Shown: piece by piece, positions 43,084 to 52,872 of the stretch
Layout of the letters: each line of letters begins with the position of its first letter
How positions within the stretch are numbered: the stretch's first letter is position 1
NCBI RefSeq assembly: GCF_000374445.1
Contig: NZ_KB894419.1
Span: 1-64,000, forward strand
DNA length: 64,000 nt
Source: Actinokineospora enzanensis DSM 44649
Lineage (GTDB): Bacteria > Actinomycetota > Actinomycetes > Mycobacteriales > Pseudonocardiaceae
Direction of reading: 5' to 3'
Program-made: the position numbers and the translations under genes
The notes under the pieces: model-generated
What the model saw: the letters and a program-made list of their open reading frames with translations, nothing else
What the model was told of the DNA's origin: nothing
Database searches by the model: none

Positions 43084-43210
43084 TGCTGTGTTTGATGCCT
43101 CGGCTTCGCCTCGGGGCGAGATCGCCTTCAGCCGGTCTTGTCCCACCTGATTCCGCTCGGCCCTGGGGGCCTCCCGGAATCAGGTGGGACAAGACCGGCG
43201 CGATCTCGCG
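43084..43210 (-). repeat. palindromic element, copy 2
   Basis: Reverse-oriented copy of the element at 37415-37541. Core 43131-43199 has perfect 25-bp arms (GCCGGTCTTGTCCCACCTGA then TTCCG), an internal loop and an inner GGCCC stem; total core length is 69 bases, as in copy 1. Arm bases that differ from copy 1 change on both sides and keep pairing. Flanks CAAACACAGCA, CGAGGCGAAGCCGAG, GGCGATC and CGCGAGATCGCGCC are shared. It lies downstream of trpS. Confidence 0.88.
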
Positions 43211-43357
43211 GGTGGGGTGCGACGGGGGGTGCGAGTTGGCACAGCACGGAACCTGAGGGGCGGTCGATGCGTCATGCGGGGGGCTGCATAACCGGTGGGT
43301 GCCGGGGTGGGGGTGTCTGGCAGCATGGGGCTTCGAGTCGCCTGGGGAGGAGGATTC

Positions 43358-45064
43358 GTGCGCGTGCGGGGACGGGCTTCCCGGTTTGGGGTGGCGATCA
43401 TGGCCGCCCTGGTGCTGGCGGGCTGTACGAACGCCCCGCCGCCGCCCCTGGTGACCACGGAGATCGCCCGTACGGCGCCCACCAAGGCCGCGAACCTCAA
43501 TGAGGCCGTGGTGGGCGTGGACAGCGTTGCGGGGGGTTACAACCCGCACAAGCTGGCGGACCAGTCGACGATCACCACGGCGTTGGCCGACGTGCTGTTG
43601 CCCAGCGTGTTCCGGCCTGGTCCGGACGGCACGCCGACGCTGGACCAGACGTTGATGGTCGCCGCCGATGTCTCCAAGGCCGAGCCGTACACGGTCACCT
43701 ACCGGCTGCGGGCCGAGGCGGCCTGGTCGGACAGCGCGCCGATCGCCGCCGAGGACTTCGTCTACCTGTGGGAACAGCTGCGCGAGGAACCCGGCGTGAT
43801 CGACAGCGCGGGCTATCGGCTGATCTCCAACATCTCCGCCAGGGAGGCGGGCCGGGTGGTCGAGGTCACCTTCGCCAAGCCCTACCCTGGCTGGCGGTCG
43901 CTGTTCTCCGACCTGCTGCCCGCGCACCTGCTCAAGGACATCCCGGGCGGCTGGGCCAGCGTGCTGCGGGACAACTTCCCGGTCACCGGCGGCCCGTTCT
44001 CGATCAAGACCCTGGACCGCGACCGGGGCGAGGTGGTGCTGGAGCGCAACGACCGCTACTGGGCCGCGCCCGTGCCGCTGGACCGGATCATCCTGCGTCG
44101 CGGTGACACCAGCGGCATCACCAGCGCCCTGCGCACCGGCCACAACCAGCTGGCCCTCACCGCCGCCGATGCCGACGACCTGGGCAGCTTCCAGAGCCTC
44201 GGTCCGCTCGTCAGCACCGCGACCGTGCCCCGGCCCACGGTGGCCACCGTGCTGCTGCGGCCGGTCGGCACCGCCATGACCGACCAGCGGCTGCGCTCCG
44301 CCGTGCTGGCCATGATCGACCGTGCCGCGCTGACCCGGGTCGGCACCGAGGGCGGCGCGGGCGCCACGCTGCCCGCCGACGCCCAGGTACTGGCCCCCAG
44401 CGCACGCGGCTACGCCCCCACGCTGCCCGCAGGTGCCCTCGCCAAGCCCGACCAGGCGCGGGCCGACACGCTGCTCACCGAGGCCGGGTACGCCAAGAAG
44501 GACGGCAGCTGGGCGCTCGGCGAGACCCCGCTCAACCTCGTCATCGCCGCGCCCGAGGGCCGCGAGACCTACATCAAGCTGGCCCGCGAGCTCCAGCGGC
44601 AGCTGTCCGTCGGCGGGGTCCAGTCACACCTGGTGACCCCGTCCGCCGACGATTTGTACACACGGCTGCTGGCGCCGCGCGGCGCGGCCACGGTGGCCAC
44701 CGCCGACGAGGCCGACCTGGTCGTGGTGCCCGAGCCGAGCGCGGGCGACCCGGCCACGATGCTGGCCTCCCGGTTCGGCTGTGCGGCCGCGCAGGCCGGT
44801 CAGCAGGCCAAGGCGACCAACCCGATCGGCTACTGCGACCAGGCCGCGCAGCCGACCATCGACCAGGCGCTGACCGGCGAGATCGGCTTCCGCAGTGCCT
44901 CCGAGCTGCTCGAACCCACTTTCTGGAGCCGGGCCATCGCGGTCCCGCTCTACCAGGAGGCGGACACGCTGGTGGTCCGGCAGGACATGTCCGGTGTGTC
45001 CGTCGGGCCCGCTTGGGCGGGGCCGTTCGCGGGGGCCACTCAGTGGAGACGCGCGGGAGGGTGA
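43358..45064 (+). CDS. oligopeptide ABC transporter substrate-binding lipoprotein
   Basis: A 568-residue family-5 solute-binding protein with lipoprotein signal and lipobox LVLAGC (Cys near residue 23). Family features: GGYNPHKLADQSTITTALAD, YTVTYRLRAEAAWSDSAPIA, EDFVYLWEQL and VTGGPFSIKTLDRDRGEVVL. The GTG start has a GAGGAGG site. It precedes a second binding protein and the permease/ATPase genes, and may bind a different peptide set. The arrangement of two binding proteins with one channel is uncommon. Confidence 0.9.
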   Translation: MRVRGRASRFGVAIMAALVLAGCTNAPPPPLVTTEIARTAPTKAANLNEAVVGVDSVAGGYNPHKLADQSTITTALADVLLPSVFRPGPDGTPTLDQTLMVAADVSKAEPYTVTYRLRAEAAWSDSAPIAAEDFVYLWEQLREEPGVIDSAGYRLISNISAREAGRVVEVTFAKPYPGWRSLFSDLLPAHLLKDIPGGWASVLRDNFPVTGGPFSIKTLDRDRGEVVLERNDRYWAAPVPLDRIILRRGDTSGITSALRTGHNQLALTAADADDLGSFQSLGPLVSTATVPRPTVATVLLRPVGTAMTDQRLRSAVLAMIDRAALTRVGTEGGAGATLPADAQVLAPSARGYAPTLPAGALAKPDQARADTLLTEAGYAKKDGSWALGETPLNLVIAAPEGRETYIKLARELQRQLSVGGVQSHLVTPSADDLYTRLLAPRGAATVATADEADLVVVPEPSAGDPATMLASRFGCAAAQAGQQAKATNPIGYCDQAAQPTIDQALTGEIGFRSASELLEPTFWSRAIAVPLYQEADTLVVRQDMSGVSVGPAWAGPFAGATQWRRAGG

Positions 45065-45213
45065 CTCAGACAACAGCGGGTAATCGGTTGACACCAATGG
45101 GTTCCTGCCGGTAACGGTCCCGTTGCGTGTGGCTGCCTGCGTGTCACCCTTTGGTCACGAATCCCGCGCCAGAGGTGACCGGCCGGCTCATCGTTCCTAG
45201 CGTGCCCACCAGT

Positions 45214-45240
45214 ACGCCGCCTAACGCTCGTTAGCGGCGT
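45214..45240 (+). promoter_or_regulatory. hairpin upstream of second binding-protein gene
   Basis: ACGCCGC / GCGGCGT outer stem plus TAACG / CGTTA inner stem with one bulge and a two-base loop, in the 237-base gap between the two binding-protein genes. It may be a terminator or an mRNA-processing or stabilising structure before the downstream gene. Confidence 0.5.
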
Positions 45241-45301
45241 GATGGGTTACGGGTGCGGCCCGGTCCGACCGGCTGCGGGCGGCCCTGTGCTAGGAGGGCA
45301 C

Positions 45302-47116
45302 GTGTCAATTAAGAAGAGGTCACTGTCGGCGATCGCGCTGATCGCCGGTGCGTCGCTCGTCCTGAGCGCTTGTGGCGGCTCCACGGACAACGGAAACGGC
45401 GGTAGTGGCGGCACCGCTACCGAGCCGACCGGCGACATCGCGGCGATGGCCATCGCCAAGGGTGAGTCGGGCGACAACTACACCTCCCCCGAGGTTCCCC
45501 AGTCCAACGACACCTTCACGGTGTCGACCGACAACCCGTACACCGCCTACAACAACACGGCGGCGGACGCGAACAACTCGTACAACGCGTTCGCGCTGAC
45601 CCTCGTGCTGTCCGGCGCGTACAAGCTCGACGGCAACAACAAGGTCCTGCTCAACAAGGACGTGATGGACTCCGTCGAGCTGACCAGCAAGTCCCCGCAG
45701 GTGGTCACCTGGAAGATCAAGCCCGGCGTGGTCTGGTCCGACGGCGAGCCCTGGGACTGCGACGACTTCTACCTGGACTGGCTGTCGAGCACCGGCAAGG
45801 CCAAGAGCGCGGACGGCAAGGACCTGTTCACCTCGGCCAGCACCACCGGCTACGAGCTGATCACCAAGGTCGAGTGCCCCACCCAGACCACGGTCGTCAC
45901 CACCTTCTCCGAGACCTACCCGGACTACAAGGGCCTGTTCGGCAGCTCGCTGGACGTCATGCCCGCGCACATCGTCGAGAAGGAGACCGGCGTCGCGGAC
46001 ATCACCAAGCTGACGCCGACCGGCGGTGACCAGGCCGCGCTGGCCAAGGTCGCGGAGTTCTGGAAGACCAAGTGGAACGGCTGGGACCCCAAGCTCATGC
46101 CGTCCTCCGGTCCGTACAAGATCACGGGCTTCGAGCAGAACAACTCGATCACCCTTGAGCGCAACGACAAGTGGGGCGGCAAGCCAGGCGGCCCGGCCAA
46201 GATCGTGCTGCGCGGCATCTCCGACCAGGTGGCCCAGGCCCAGGCGCTGGAGAACGGCGAGGTCCAGGTCAACTCGATGGCCCAGCCCGACGTGAACGCC
46301 GCCGACCGGCTGCGCTCGCTGTCCTCGCAGGGTGTGCGCTTCGGCGCGGCCAACGGCCTGACCTTCGAGCACATGGACCTCAACTTCAAGAACCAGTGGC
46401 TCAAGGACCCGGCGGTCCGCAAGGCGTTCATGCAGTGCGTGAACCGCAGCGAGCTGGCCGACAAGCTGATCCGCCCGGTGCTGGAGAACGCCAAGCCGCT
46501 CGGCTCGCTGACCTTCTTCCAGGCGGAAGAGGGCTACCAGGACAACTACGCGCAGTACACCGGTGACGCGGCGGCGGCCAAGGCCACCCTGGAGGCGGCG
46601 GGCTACACCATCGGCGCGGACGGCTTCGCCACCAAGGGCGGCGCCAAGCTCACGCTGAAGATCAGCCACACCGACATCCCGCGGCGCAAGCAGACCGTCG
46701 AGCTGGTCCAGTCGCAGTGCAAGGCGGCGGGCATCGAGATCCAGGACGACACCGACCCGAACTTCCTCGACACCCGGGTCAGCCAGGGCGACTACGACAT
46801 CGCGCTGTTCGCGTGGTCGGCGCAGCCGTTCAAGTCCTCGCTCTCCTCGATCTACCAGACCGGTGGCGGCCAGAACTGGTCGAGCTACACCAACACCAAG
46901 GTCGACGCCGCGTTCAAGGACGCGTCCACCAACCTGGACGAGGCCACCGCGCGCAAGTCGCTGGCCGAGGCCGACAAGCTGATGGCCGAGGACAACTACT
47001 CCCTGCCGCTCTACCAGCTGCCGAACATGTGGGCCTTCAAGGGCATCGACAAGGTGTACTTCCAGTCCTACAACGGTGCGCTGTGGAACGCGAACGAGTG
47101 GGTCAAGTCCTCGTAG
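45302..47116 (+). CDS. oligopeptide ABC transporter substrate-binding lipoprotein
   Basis: A 604-residue family-5 binding protein with lipobox LVLSACGGS (Cys near residue 24). Features: TVSTDNPYTAYNNTAADANN, VVTWKIKPGVVWSDGEPWDC, FYLDWLSSTGKAKSA, SGPYKITGFEQNNSITLERN. The GTG start follows AGGAGG. It shares fold but little sequence with the preceding binding protein. A strong hairpin stands after the gene, so the binding protein may be made in excess over the channel genes that follow. Confidence 0.92.
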   Translation: MSIKKRSLSAIALIAGASLVLSACGGSTDNGNGGSGGTATEPTGDIAAMAIAKGESGDNYTSPEVPQSNDTFTVSTDNPYTAYNNTAADANNSYNAFALTLVLSGAYKLDGNNKVLLNKDVMDSVELTSKSPQVVTWKIKPGVVWSDGEPWDCDDFYLDWLSSTGKAKSADGKDLFTSASTTGYELITKVECPTQTTVVTTFSETYPDYKGLFGSSLDVMPAHIVEKETGVADITKLTPTGGDQAALAKVAEFWKTKWNGWDPKLMPSSGPYKITGFEQNNSITLERNDKWGGKPGGPAKIVLRGISDQVAQAQALENGEVQVNSMAQPDVNAADRLRSLSSQGVRFGAANGLTFEHMDLNFKNQWLKDPAVRKAFMQCVNRSELADKLIRPVLENAKPLGSLTFFQAEEGYQDNYAQYTGDAAAAKATLEAAGYTIGADGFATKGGAKLTLKISHTDIPRRKQTVELVQSQCKAAGIEIQDDTDPNFLDTRVSQGDYDIALFAWSAQPFKSSLSSIYQTGGGQNWSSYTNTKVDAAFKDASTNLDEATARKSLAEADKLMAEDNYSLPLYQLPNMWAFKGIDKVYFQSYNGALWNANEWVKSS

Positions 47117-47160
47117 TCGATTGACAGCCGCCCCCAGGCGGCGCGCACTGGTCGACACAC

Positions 47161-47191
47161 GGAGGGGCCGGACCAGAAGTCCGGCCCCTCC
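47161..47191 (+). terminator. hairpin between binding-protein and permease genes
   Basis: Perfect 13-bp stem GGAGGGGCCGGAC / GTCCGGCCCCTCC, five-base loop. It is placed to terminate or attenuate transcription after the binding-protein gene. Confidence 0.75.
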
Positions 47192-47289
47192 GCTTGGGTA
47201 CCCGCCCCAGTCAGGCGCACACTGACGCGAAGCGGGGAAAACCGAGCGCAGCCCCACCCGGCCGCCTGGGACCCCACCGAGGAGTTCTC

Positions 47290-48288
47290 GTGATTCGCTA
47301 CATCATCCGCCGGCTGTTGATCTCGATCCCCATCCTGCTGATCGGCAGCATCCTGGCGTTCTTCCTGGTCTCAGCCGCCGGTAACCCGGTCGCCGAGCTC
47401 AAGGCCAAACCGGGCACCACCCCGCAGCAGATCCACGATCTTGAGGTCAGCCTGGGCCTGGACCAGCCGATCATCGTCCGCTACTGGCGGTGGCTGGTCA
47501 ACTTCATCCAGGGGGACTGGGGGCAGAGCATCGCCCTCGGCCAGGCCAAGGTCGACATCTTCAGCTCGGTCATGCGGGCGCTCTGGATCACCGCTCGACT
47601 GGTCGTCGGCGCCGAGATCCTGGCCATCGTGCTTGGCGTGGTGGTCGGCGTCATCGCCGCCGTCAAGCAGTACTCGATCTTCGACTACCTGGCGACCTCC
47701 AGCGCCTTCCTGATGTTCTCGATGCCCATCGTGTGCGTCGCGGTCATCCTCAAGACCTACGGCATCCGGTTCAACAACCTGCTGGAAAGCATGGGCATGG
47801 ACCGCTGGCTGAGCACCGTCAGCCCCGCGTCCGGCGGTTTCCAGGGCTCGTTCGGGCATCAGATCTTCCAGTACACCGGCACATATCTGTTGCCGACACT
47901 GAGCCTCACGCTGATCAGCTTCGCCGCGTACAGCCGCTTCCAGCGCGCCTCGATGCTGGAGACGCTCAACTCGGACTACGTGCGCACCGCGCGGGCCAAG
48001 GGCATCTCGCAGCGCCGGGTGATCTTCCGGCACGCCTTCCGCAACGCGCTGATCCCGGTGTCCACGCTGTTCTCGCTGAACGCCGCCGCGCTGTTCTCCG
48101 GCGCCATCGTCACCGAGACCGTGTTCGGCTGGCGTGGCATGGGCTTCATGCTGGTCCAGTCCATCCGCACGTTCGACCCCTACATGCTGATGGGCTGGCT
48201 GATGGTCACCGCCACGCTGGTCATCTTGTTCAACCTGGTTGCCGACATCATGTACGGCATCCTCGACCCGAGGATCCGCCTTGCCTAG
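47290..48288 (+). CDS. oligopeptide ABC transporter permease (DppB/OppB type)
   Basis: A 332-residue permease with an N-terminal helix IRYIIRRLLISIPILLIGSI, five further helices and the binding-protein-dependent loop SDYVRTARAKGISQRRVIFR then HAFRNALIPV. The GTG start follows GAGGAG. The C-terminal helices include ALFSGAIVTETVFGWRGMG, conserved in OppB. It forms the channel with the next permease. Confidence 0.95.
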   Translation: MIRYIIRRLLISIPILLIGSILAFFLVSAAGNPVAELKAKPGTTPQQIHDLEVSLGLDQPIIVRYWRWLVNFIQGDWGQSIALGQAKVDIFSSVMRALWITARLVVGAEILAIVLGVVVGVIAAVKQYSIFDYLATSSAFLMFSMPIVCVAVILKTYGIRFNNLLESMGMDRWLSTVSPASGGFQGSFGHQIFQYTGTYLLPTLSLTLISFAAYSRFQRASMLETLNSDYVRTARAKGISQRRVIFRHAFRNALIPVSTLFSLNAAALFSGAIVTETVFGWRGMGFMLVQSIRTFDPYMLMGWLMVTATLVILFNLVADIMYGILDPRIRLA

Positions 48289-49222
48289 CGACCCGTCTCC
48301 CGTGCTGAACCCGCTTCAGCCCGCGGCGCTCGGCGCCGCCATCCCCACCACCAGCGAGTTCGACGCCACCAAGGCGCGCAAGCAGAGCACGCTGATCATC
48401 CGCCGGTTCTTCCGGCACCGGCTCGCCGTCGCCGCGCTCGTCGTGTTCCTGCTGATCTGCGCGTTCGGCTTCCTCGGCCCGCTGATCTGGACCGTCTCGG
48501 TCGAGGACACCACCAGCCGCGGCTACCTGCCGCCCAGCGGCGCGCACCCGCTCGGCACCATCCAGACCGGCAAGGACATGCTCGCCCAGCTCATCGTGGG
48601 CACCCGGCTGTCGGTGCAGATCGCGCTGGTCGTCGCGATCGGCTCCACGGTCGTCGGGGTGGCGCTCGGTTCACTCGCCGGTTACCTGCGCGGCGCCGTG
48701 GACAGCGCGATCAGCCGGTTCACCGACCTGATGCTGATCATCCCGCAGATCGCCGTTGCCGCCATCCTGGTCCGCGCGCTCAGCGGCTCCTGGTACACCG
48801 TGGCGTTCATCCTCGCCGCCTTCGCCTGGATGCAGATCGCCCGGATCACCCGCGGCGAGACGCTGTCGCTGGCCCAGCGCGAGTTCATCGAGGCGGCCAA
48901 GGCCTCCGGCGCCAAAACCCGGTGGATCATCTTCCGGCACCTGGTGCCCAACATGATCGGCACCATCACGGTGAACACCACGCTGGCCGTGGCCACCGCG
49001 GTGCTGTCCGAGGCCGCGCTGTCGTTCATCGGCCTGGGCGTGCAGTCGCCGGACACCTCGCTCGGCCTGATCATCAGCGAGAACTACTCCCAGATCACCA
49101 ACCGGCCCTGGCTGTTCTGGGGTCCGTTCGTGATCATCGTCCTGCTCTCCCTCGCGGTGAACTTCATCGGCGACGGTCTGCGCGACGCGTTCGACCCGAG
49201 GCAGACGAAGGTGCGTGCTTGA
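48281..49222 (+). CDS. oligopeptide ABC transporter permease (DppC/OppC type)
   Basis: A 313-residue permease. N-terminal polar region, then [20 protein letters not shown], the OppC signature [20 protein letters not shown], and the EAA loop [20 protein letters not shown] then RHLVPN. TTG at 48281 is chosen because AGGA stands seven bases before it; it overlaps the preceding gene by eight bases. Its stop overlaps the ATPase start (TGATG). Confidence 0.93.
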   Translation: MPSDPSPVLNPLQPAALGAAIPTTSEFDATKARKQSTLIIRRFFRHRLAVAALVVFLLICAFGFLGPLIWTVSVEDTTSRGYLPPSGAHPLGTIQTGKDMLAQLIVGTRLSVQIALVVAIGSTVVGVALGSLAGYLRGAVDSAISRFTDLMLIIPQIAVAAILVRALSGSWYTVAFILAAFAWMQIARITRGETLSLAQREFIEAAKASGAKTRWIIFRHLVPNMIGTITVNTTLAVATAVLSEAALSFIGLGVQSPDTSLGLIISENYSQITNRPWLFWGPFVIIVLLSLAVNFIGDGLRDAFDPRQTKVRA

Positions 49223-50373
49223 TGAGCCATGCCATCCCCGGGACCGCGGGCGCCGATCCGGTGCTCTCGGTCGAGAACCTGTCGGTCACCTTCCCCACCG
49301 ACGACGGCAACGTGCAGGCCGTGCGCGGCGTGTCGTACCAGCTGCGCCCGCGCGAGGTGCTGGGCATCGTGGGCGAGTCGGGTTCCGGCAAGTCCGTGTC
49401 CTCCATGGCCGTGATGGGCCTGCTGCCGAACAGCGCGAAGATCACCGGCTCGATCCGCTACCGCGACCGCGAGCTGGTCGGCCTGTCGTACAAGCAGATG
49501 CAGAGCGTCCGCAACAACGGCGTGGCCATGATCTTCCAGGATCCGATGACCTCGCTCAACCCGGTTTACACCATCGGCTGGCAGCTGGCCGAGGCCTACC
49601 GGGCGCACCACGACGTGTCCAAGAAGACCGCGTGGGCCAAGGCCATCGACGCTCTGGAGCTGGTCGGCATCCCGCAGCCGGACAAGCGCGCGGCGCAGTA
49701 CCCGCACGAGTTCTCCGGCGGCATGCGGCAGCGCGTGGTGATCGCGATGGCGATCATCAACGACCCGGACGTGATCATCGCGGACGAGCCGACCACCGCG
49801 CTGGACGTGACCGTGCAGGCGCAGATCCTGGAGACGCTGCTGCGGCTGCGCGACGAGGTGGACGCGGGCATCGTCATGATCACCCACGACCTCGGCGTGG
49901 TCGCGGGCATGGTCGACCGGGTGCAGGTCATGTACGGCGGCACGGTGGTCGAGTCCGGGCCGGTCGAAGAGGTCTTCGAGCTGCCCAGGATGCCCTACAC
50001 CGTCGGCCTGCTCGGCTCGCTGCCGAACCCGGCCGCGCTGGGCAAGCGGCTCACCCCGATCACCGGCGCCCCGCCGTCGCTGATCAACCTGCCCACCGGC
50101 TGCGCGTTCTCGCCGCGCTGCCCGCTGGCCATCGACGAGTGCCGGACGGTCGAGCCGAACCTGCTGGCCGCCGAGCGCGGCGACCACAGCACCCGCTGCC
50201 ACCGCTGGCAGCACCTCGCCTCGCTGAGCCAGCCGCAGAAGCTGTTCGAGCACGAGGAGATCGGCACGATCGAGAACCCGGCGGCGCTGGTCGAGGCCGA
50301 TCCGGACATGCCGATCGTCGAGGAGGCGCACACCATGGAGCTGCGCCTGCCGCAGGAAGGTCCGCACGCATGA
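49222..50373 (+). CDS. oligopeptide ABC transporter ATP-binding protein (DppD/OppD type)
   Basis: A 383-residue ABC ATPase. Walker A is [16 protein letters not shown], the Q-loop [15 protein letters not shown], signature [15 protein letters not shown], Walker [17 protein letters not shown] and H-loop [11 protein letters not shown]. The C-terminal oligopeptide-type region has cysteines ([15 protein letters not shown]) that ligate an Fe-S cluster in characterised OppD/DppD proteins. It pairs with the next ATPase. Confidence 0.95.
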   Translation: MSHAIPGTAGADPVLSVENLSVTFPTDDGNVQAVRGVSYQLRPREVLGIVGESGSGKSVSSMAVMGLLPNSAKITGSIRYRDRELVGLSYKQMQSVRNNGVAMIFQDPMTSLNPVYTIGWQLAEAYRAHHDVSKKTAWAKAIDALELVGIPQPDKRAAQYPHEFSGGMRQRVVIAMAIINDPDVIIADEPTTALDVTVQAQILETLLRLRDEVDAGIVMITHDLGVVAGMVDRVQVMYGGTVVESGPVEEVFELPRMPYTVGLLGSLPNPAALGKRLTPITGAPPSLINLPTGCAFSPRCPLAIDECRTVEPNLLAAERGDHSTRCHRWQHLASLSQPQKLFEHEEIGTIENPAALVEADPDMPIVEEAHTMELRLPQEGPHA

Positions 50374-51419
50374 CGACCAACACCAACACCGCGCCCGGCG
50401 CGGGCAGGCACGCCACCCCCGACACCCGCGAGGTGCCACTGCTGGCTGTGGAGAACCTGGTCAAGGAGTTCCCGGTGCGCGGCGGCGGGATCATCCCGCG
50501 GGTCGTCGGCCAGGTGCACGCCGTCTCCGGGGTGTCCTTCGACCTGCATCGGGGCGAGACCCTCGGCCTGGTCGGCGAGTCCGGCTGCGGCAAGTCCACC
50601 ACCGGCCGCGCGGTCCTGCAGCTGCACAAGCCCACCTCCGGATCGGTGCGGTTCGAGGGCCGCGAGCTGACCACGGTCAAGCCCGCGCAGATGCGCTCGC
50701 TGCGGCAGGACCTGCAGATCGTCTTCCAGGACCCGTACGCCTCGCTGGACCCGCGCTGGCAGGTCAACGACGTGGTGGCCGAGCCGCTGCGCATCCACGA
50801 CCGCGGCGACGCCAAGTCCATCCAGCACCGGGTGGACGAGCTGCTGGAGCTGGTCGGGCTCAACCCGGAGCACCGCAACCGGTACCCGCACGAGTTCTCC
50901 GGCGGCCAGCGCCAGCGCATCGGCATCGCCCGCGCGCTCGCGCTCGACCCGAAGCTGATCGTGCTCGACGAGCCGGTGTCCGCGTTGGACGTCTCGGTGC
51001 AGGCAGGCGTGGTCAACCTGCTGGAGGAGCTGCAGCAGCGGCTCGGCCTGGCGTACCTGTTCGTCGCGCACGACCTGTCGGTGGTGCGGCACATCTCGCA
51101 CCGGGTCGCGGTGATGTACCTGGGCAAGATCGTCGAGATCGGCGACCGGGAGGCCATCTACAACCGGCCCACCCACCCGTACACCCAGGCGCTGCTGTCC
51201 GCGGTGCCGGTGCCGAACCCGCGGCTGGAACGCCAGCGGCAGCGCATCGTGCTGACCGGTGACGTGCCCAGCCCGGTGTCGCCGCCCTCGGGCTGCCGCT
51301 TCCGCACCCGGTGCTGGAAGGCGCAGGACATCTGCGCCGTGGAGGAACCGCCGTTGGTCAGCCACGGCGCGACCGTCTCGGCGTGCCACTTCGCCGAGGA
51401 GCGCAGCGTCCTGCCGTAG
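50370..51419 (+). CDS. oligopeptide ABC transporter ATP-binding protein (DppF/OppF type)
   Basis: A 349-residue ABC ATPase. Walker A is [17 protein letters not shown], the Q-loop [12 protein letters not shown], signature [15 protein letters not shown], Walker [17 protein letters not shown] and H-loop [13 protein letters not shown]-terminal cysteine cluster ([15 protein letters not shown]) is present, as in OppF. It overlaps the preceding gene by ATGA and ends the transporter operon. Confidence 0.95.
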   Translation: MTTNTNTAPGAGRHATPDTREVPLLAVENLVKEFPVRGGGIIPRVVGQVHAVSGVSFDLHRGETLGLVGESGCGKSTTGRAVLQLHKPTSGSVRFEGRELTTVKPAQMRSLRQDLQIVFQDPYASLDPRWQVNDVVAEPLRIHDRGDAKSIQHRVDELLELVGLNPEHRNRYPHEFSGGQRQRIGIARALALDPKLIVLDEPVSALDVSVQAGVVNLLEELQQRLGLAYLFVAHDLSVVRHISHRVAVMYLGKIVEIGDREAIYNRPTHPYTQALLSAVPVPNPRLERQRQRIVLTGDVPSPVSPPSGCRFRTRCWKAQDICAVEEPPLVSHGATVSACHFAEERSVLP

Positions 51420-51586
51420 GGCCGGACATCGGTGCGATCCGGGGCCACCGGGTCGTATCGGACAGGTGCCCGGGAGTGGGCACGGTAGGGTCTTCGTCCG
51501 GGGCTCGTCGCCCCACACGGTCGACCGGTGCCGGTGCGCGGGAGTCCGCCGCACCGGCACCGCCCTACGCGCATAGGCTGAACCCG

Positions 51587-52459
51587 ATGCTGACAGCCCC
51601 ACCTCGATTGCTGCTCGTCCACGCCCACCCGGACGACGAGAGCCTGTGTACCGGCGGGACCATCGCCCGCTACGCCGCCGCGGGCGTCCAGGTCACCCTG
51701 GTGACCTGCACCCTGGGCGAGGAGGGCGAGATCATCCCGGAGACCCTCGCCCAGCTCGCCGCGACCGCAGCCGACCAGCTGGGCGGCTACCGGGTGGGCG
51801 AGCTGCGCGCCGCGTGCGCCGCACTGGGCGTTTCCGACCACCGCTACCTGGGCGGCATGGGCCGCTGGCGGGACTCGGGCATGGTCGACACGGAGGCGAA
51901 CGCCCACCCGCGCGCCTTCGCGTCGGGGGACTTCGAGGCGCAGGTGGACGACCTGGTGGCGATCCTGCAGGACGTGCGTCCGCAGGTGGTGGTCACCTAT
52001 GGACCCGATGGCGGGTATGGACATCCCGATCACGTGCGCGCGCACGAGATCACGGCCGCCGCTGTGGCTCGGGTGCCGGAGGTCGTGCGGCTGTACTACA
52101 CAGTCGCCTCCCGGTCGGCGGTCGAGGCGGGAGTCGTGGCCCTCGCCGACGTCGACGGTCTGCCGTGGCGGCTGCCGGAACCGGGCGAGCTGCCGGTGGT
52201 GGACGACACGGAGATCACCACGGCGGTCGACATCACCGACCACGTGCCCGCCAAGCTGCGGGCCCTGCGCGCGCACGCCACCCAGGTGGGTGTCTGGCAG
52301 GGACAGGACGGGACACACAGCTACGCGCTGTCGAACGGCATCGCCCAGCCGGTCGTCGAACGCGAGTACTTCGTCCTCGCCCGAGGCGACGGCGACACGA
52401 TCGAATCGGACGTCTTCGGCGGCCTGTCCCCGGTCGAACACGCGGGCGCCGACCGGTGA
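51587..52459 (+). CDS. mshB: GlcNAc-inositol deacetylase MshB (mycothiol synthesis)
   Basis: A 290-residue PIG-L/LmbE-family zinc hydrolase that removes acetyl from GlcNAc-Ins in mycothiol synthesis. The zinc motif AHPDDESLCTGGTIARYAAA is at the N terminus, with DHRYLGGMGRWRDSGM and the second zinc histidine in GGYGHPDHVRAHEIT. A TAGGCT hexamer ends seven bases before the ATG, with no ribosome site, so the mRNA is probably leaderless. It is coupled by overlap to the next membrane gene. Confidence 0.95.
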   Translation: MLTAPPRLLLVHAHPDDESLCTGGTIARYAAAGVQVTLVTCTLGEEGEIIPETLAQLAATAADQLGGYRVGELRAACAALGVSDHRYLGGMGRWRDSGMVDTEANAHPRAFASGDFEAQVDDLVAILQDVRPQVVVTYGPDGGYGHPDHVRAHEITAAAVARVPEVVRLYYTVASRSAVEAGVVALADVDGLPWRLPEPGELPVVDDTEITTAVDITDHVPAKLRALRAHATQVGVWQGQDGTHSYALSNGIAQPVVEREYFVLARGDGDTIESDVFGGLSPVEHAGADR

Positions 52460-52872
52460 CCCTCGTCGAGCGCGCCCGCTACACCGGCCTACTGGCCGTC
52501 AGCGTCGTGCTCGGGGTGTTCGAACTTTTCTTCCTCCCACTCCGACTCGACGGCCGGGTCCTGCCGGACGTGGACGCGCTGCCGTTCCCGATCACCGCAC
52601 TGGTCGCGGGCCTGACCCTGCCCTGGCTGGTGACGCGCGCGAGCCGCATCGAGCTGCGCGCGACGATCGCGGGCGGACCACTGTACGTGTGGCTGGCCAC
52701 GCTGCTGCTGTTCGTGGTCGTCGGTCCCGGCGGGGATGTCATCGTGATCTCCGACTGGCGAACGCTGCTCCTGCTGGCCGCGGGCGCGTTCCCGGCCACG
52801 GTGAAGATCGGCGACGTGCTCGCCCGATCCATGGTCGACAAGGGGAAGGACAATGGCCGAGACGATCACTGA
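52456..52872 (+). CDS. small membrane protein downstream of mshB
   Basis: A 138-residue integral membrane protein with four probable helices (YTGLLAVSVVLGVFELFFLP, FPITALVAGLTLPWLV, PLYVWLATLLLFVVVG, WRTLLLLAAGAFPATVKIGD). The GTG start overlaps the mshB stop (GTGA), and its own end overlaps the next gene by 20 bases. Small membrane genes at this place beside mshB are common in actinobacteria. Function is unknown. Confidence 0.85.
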   Translation: MTLVERARYTGLLAVSVVLGVFELFFLPLRLDGRVLPDVDALPFPITALVAGLTLPWLVTRASRIELRATIAGGPLYVWLATLLLFVVVGPGGDVIVISDWRTLLLLAAGAFPATVKIGDVLARSMVDKGKDNGRDDH

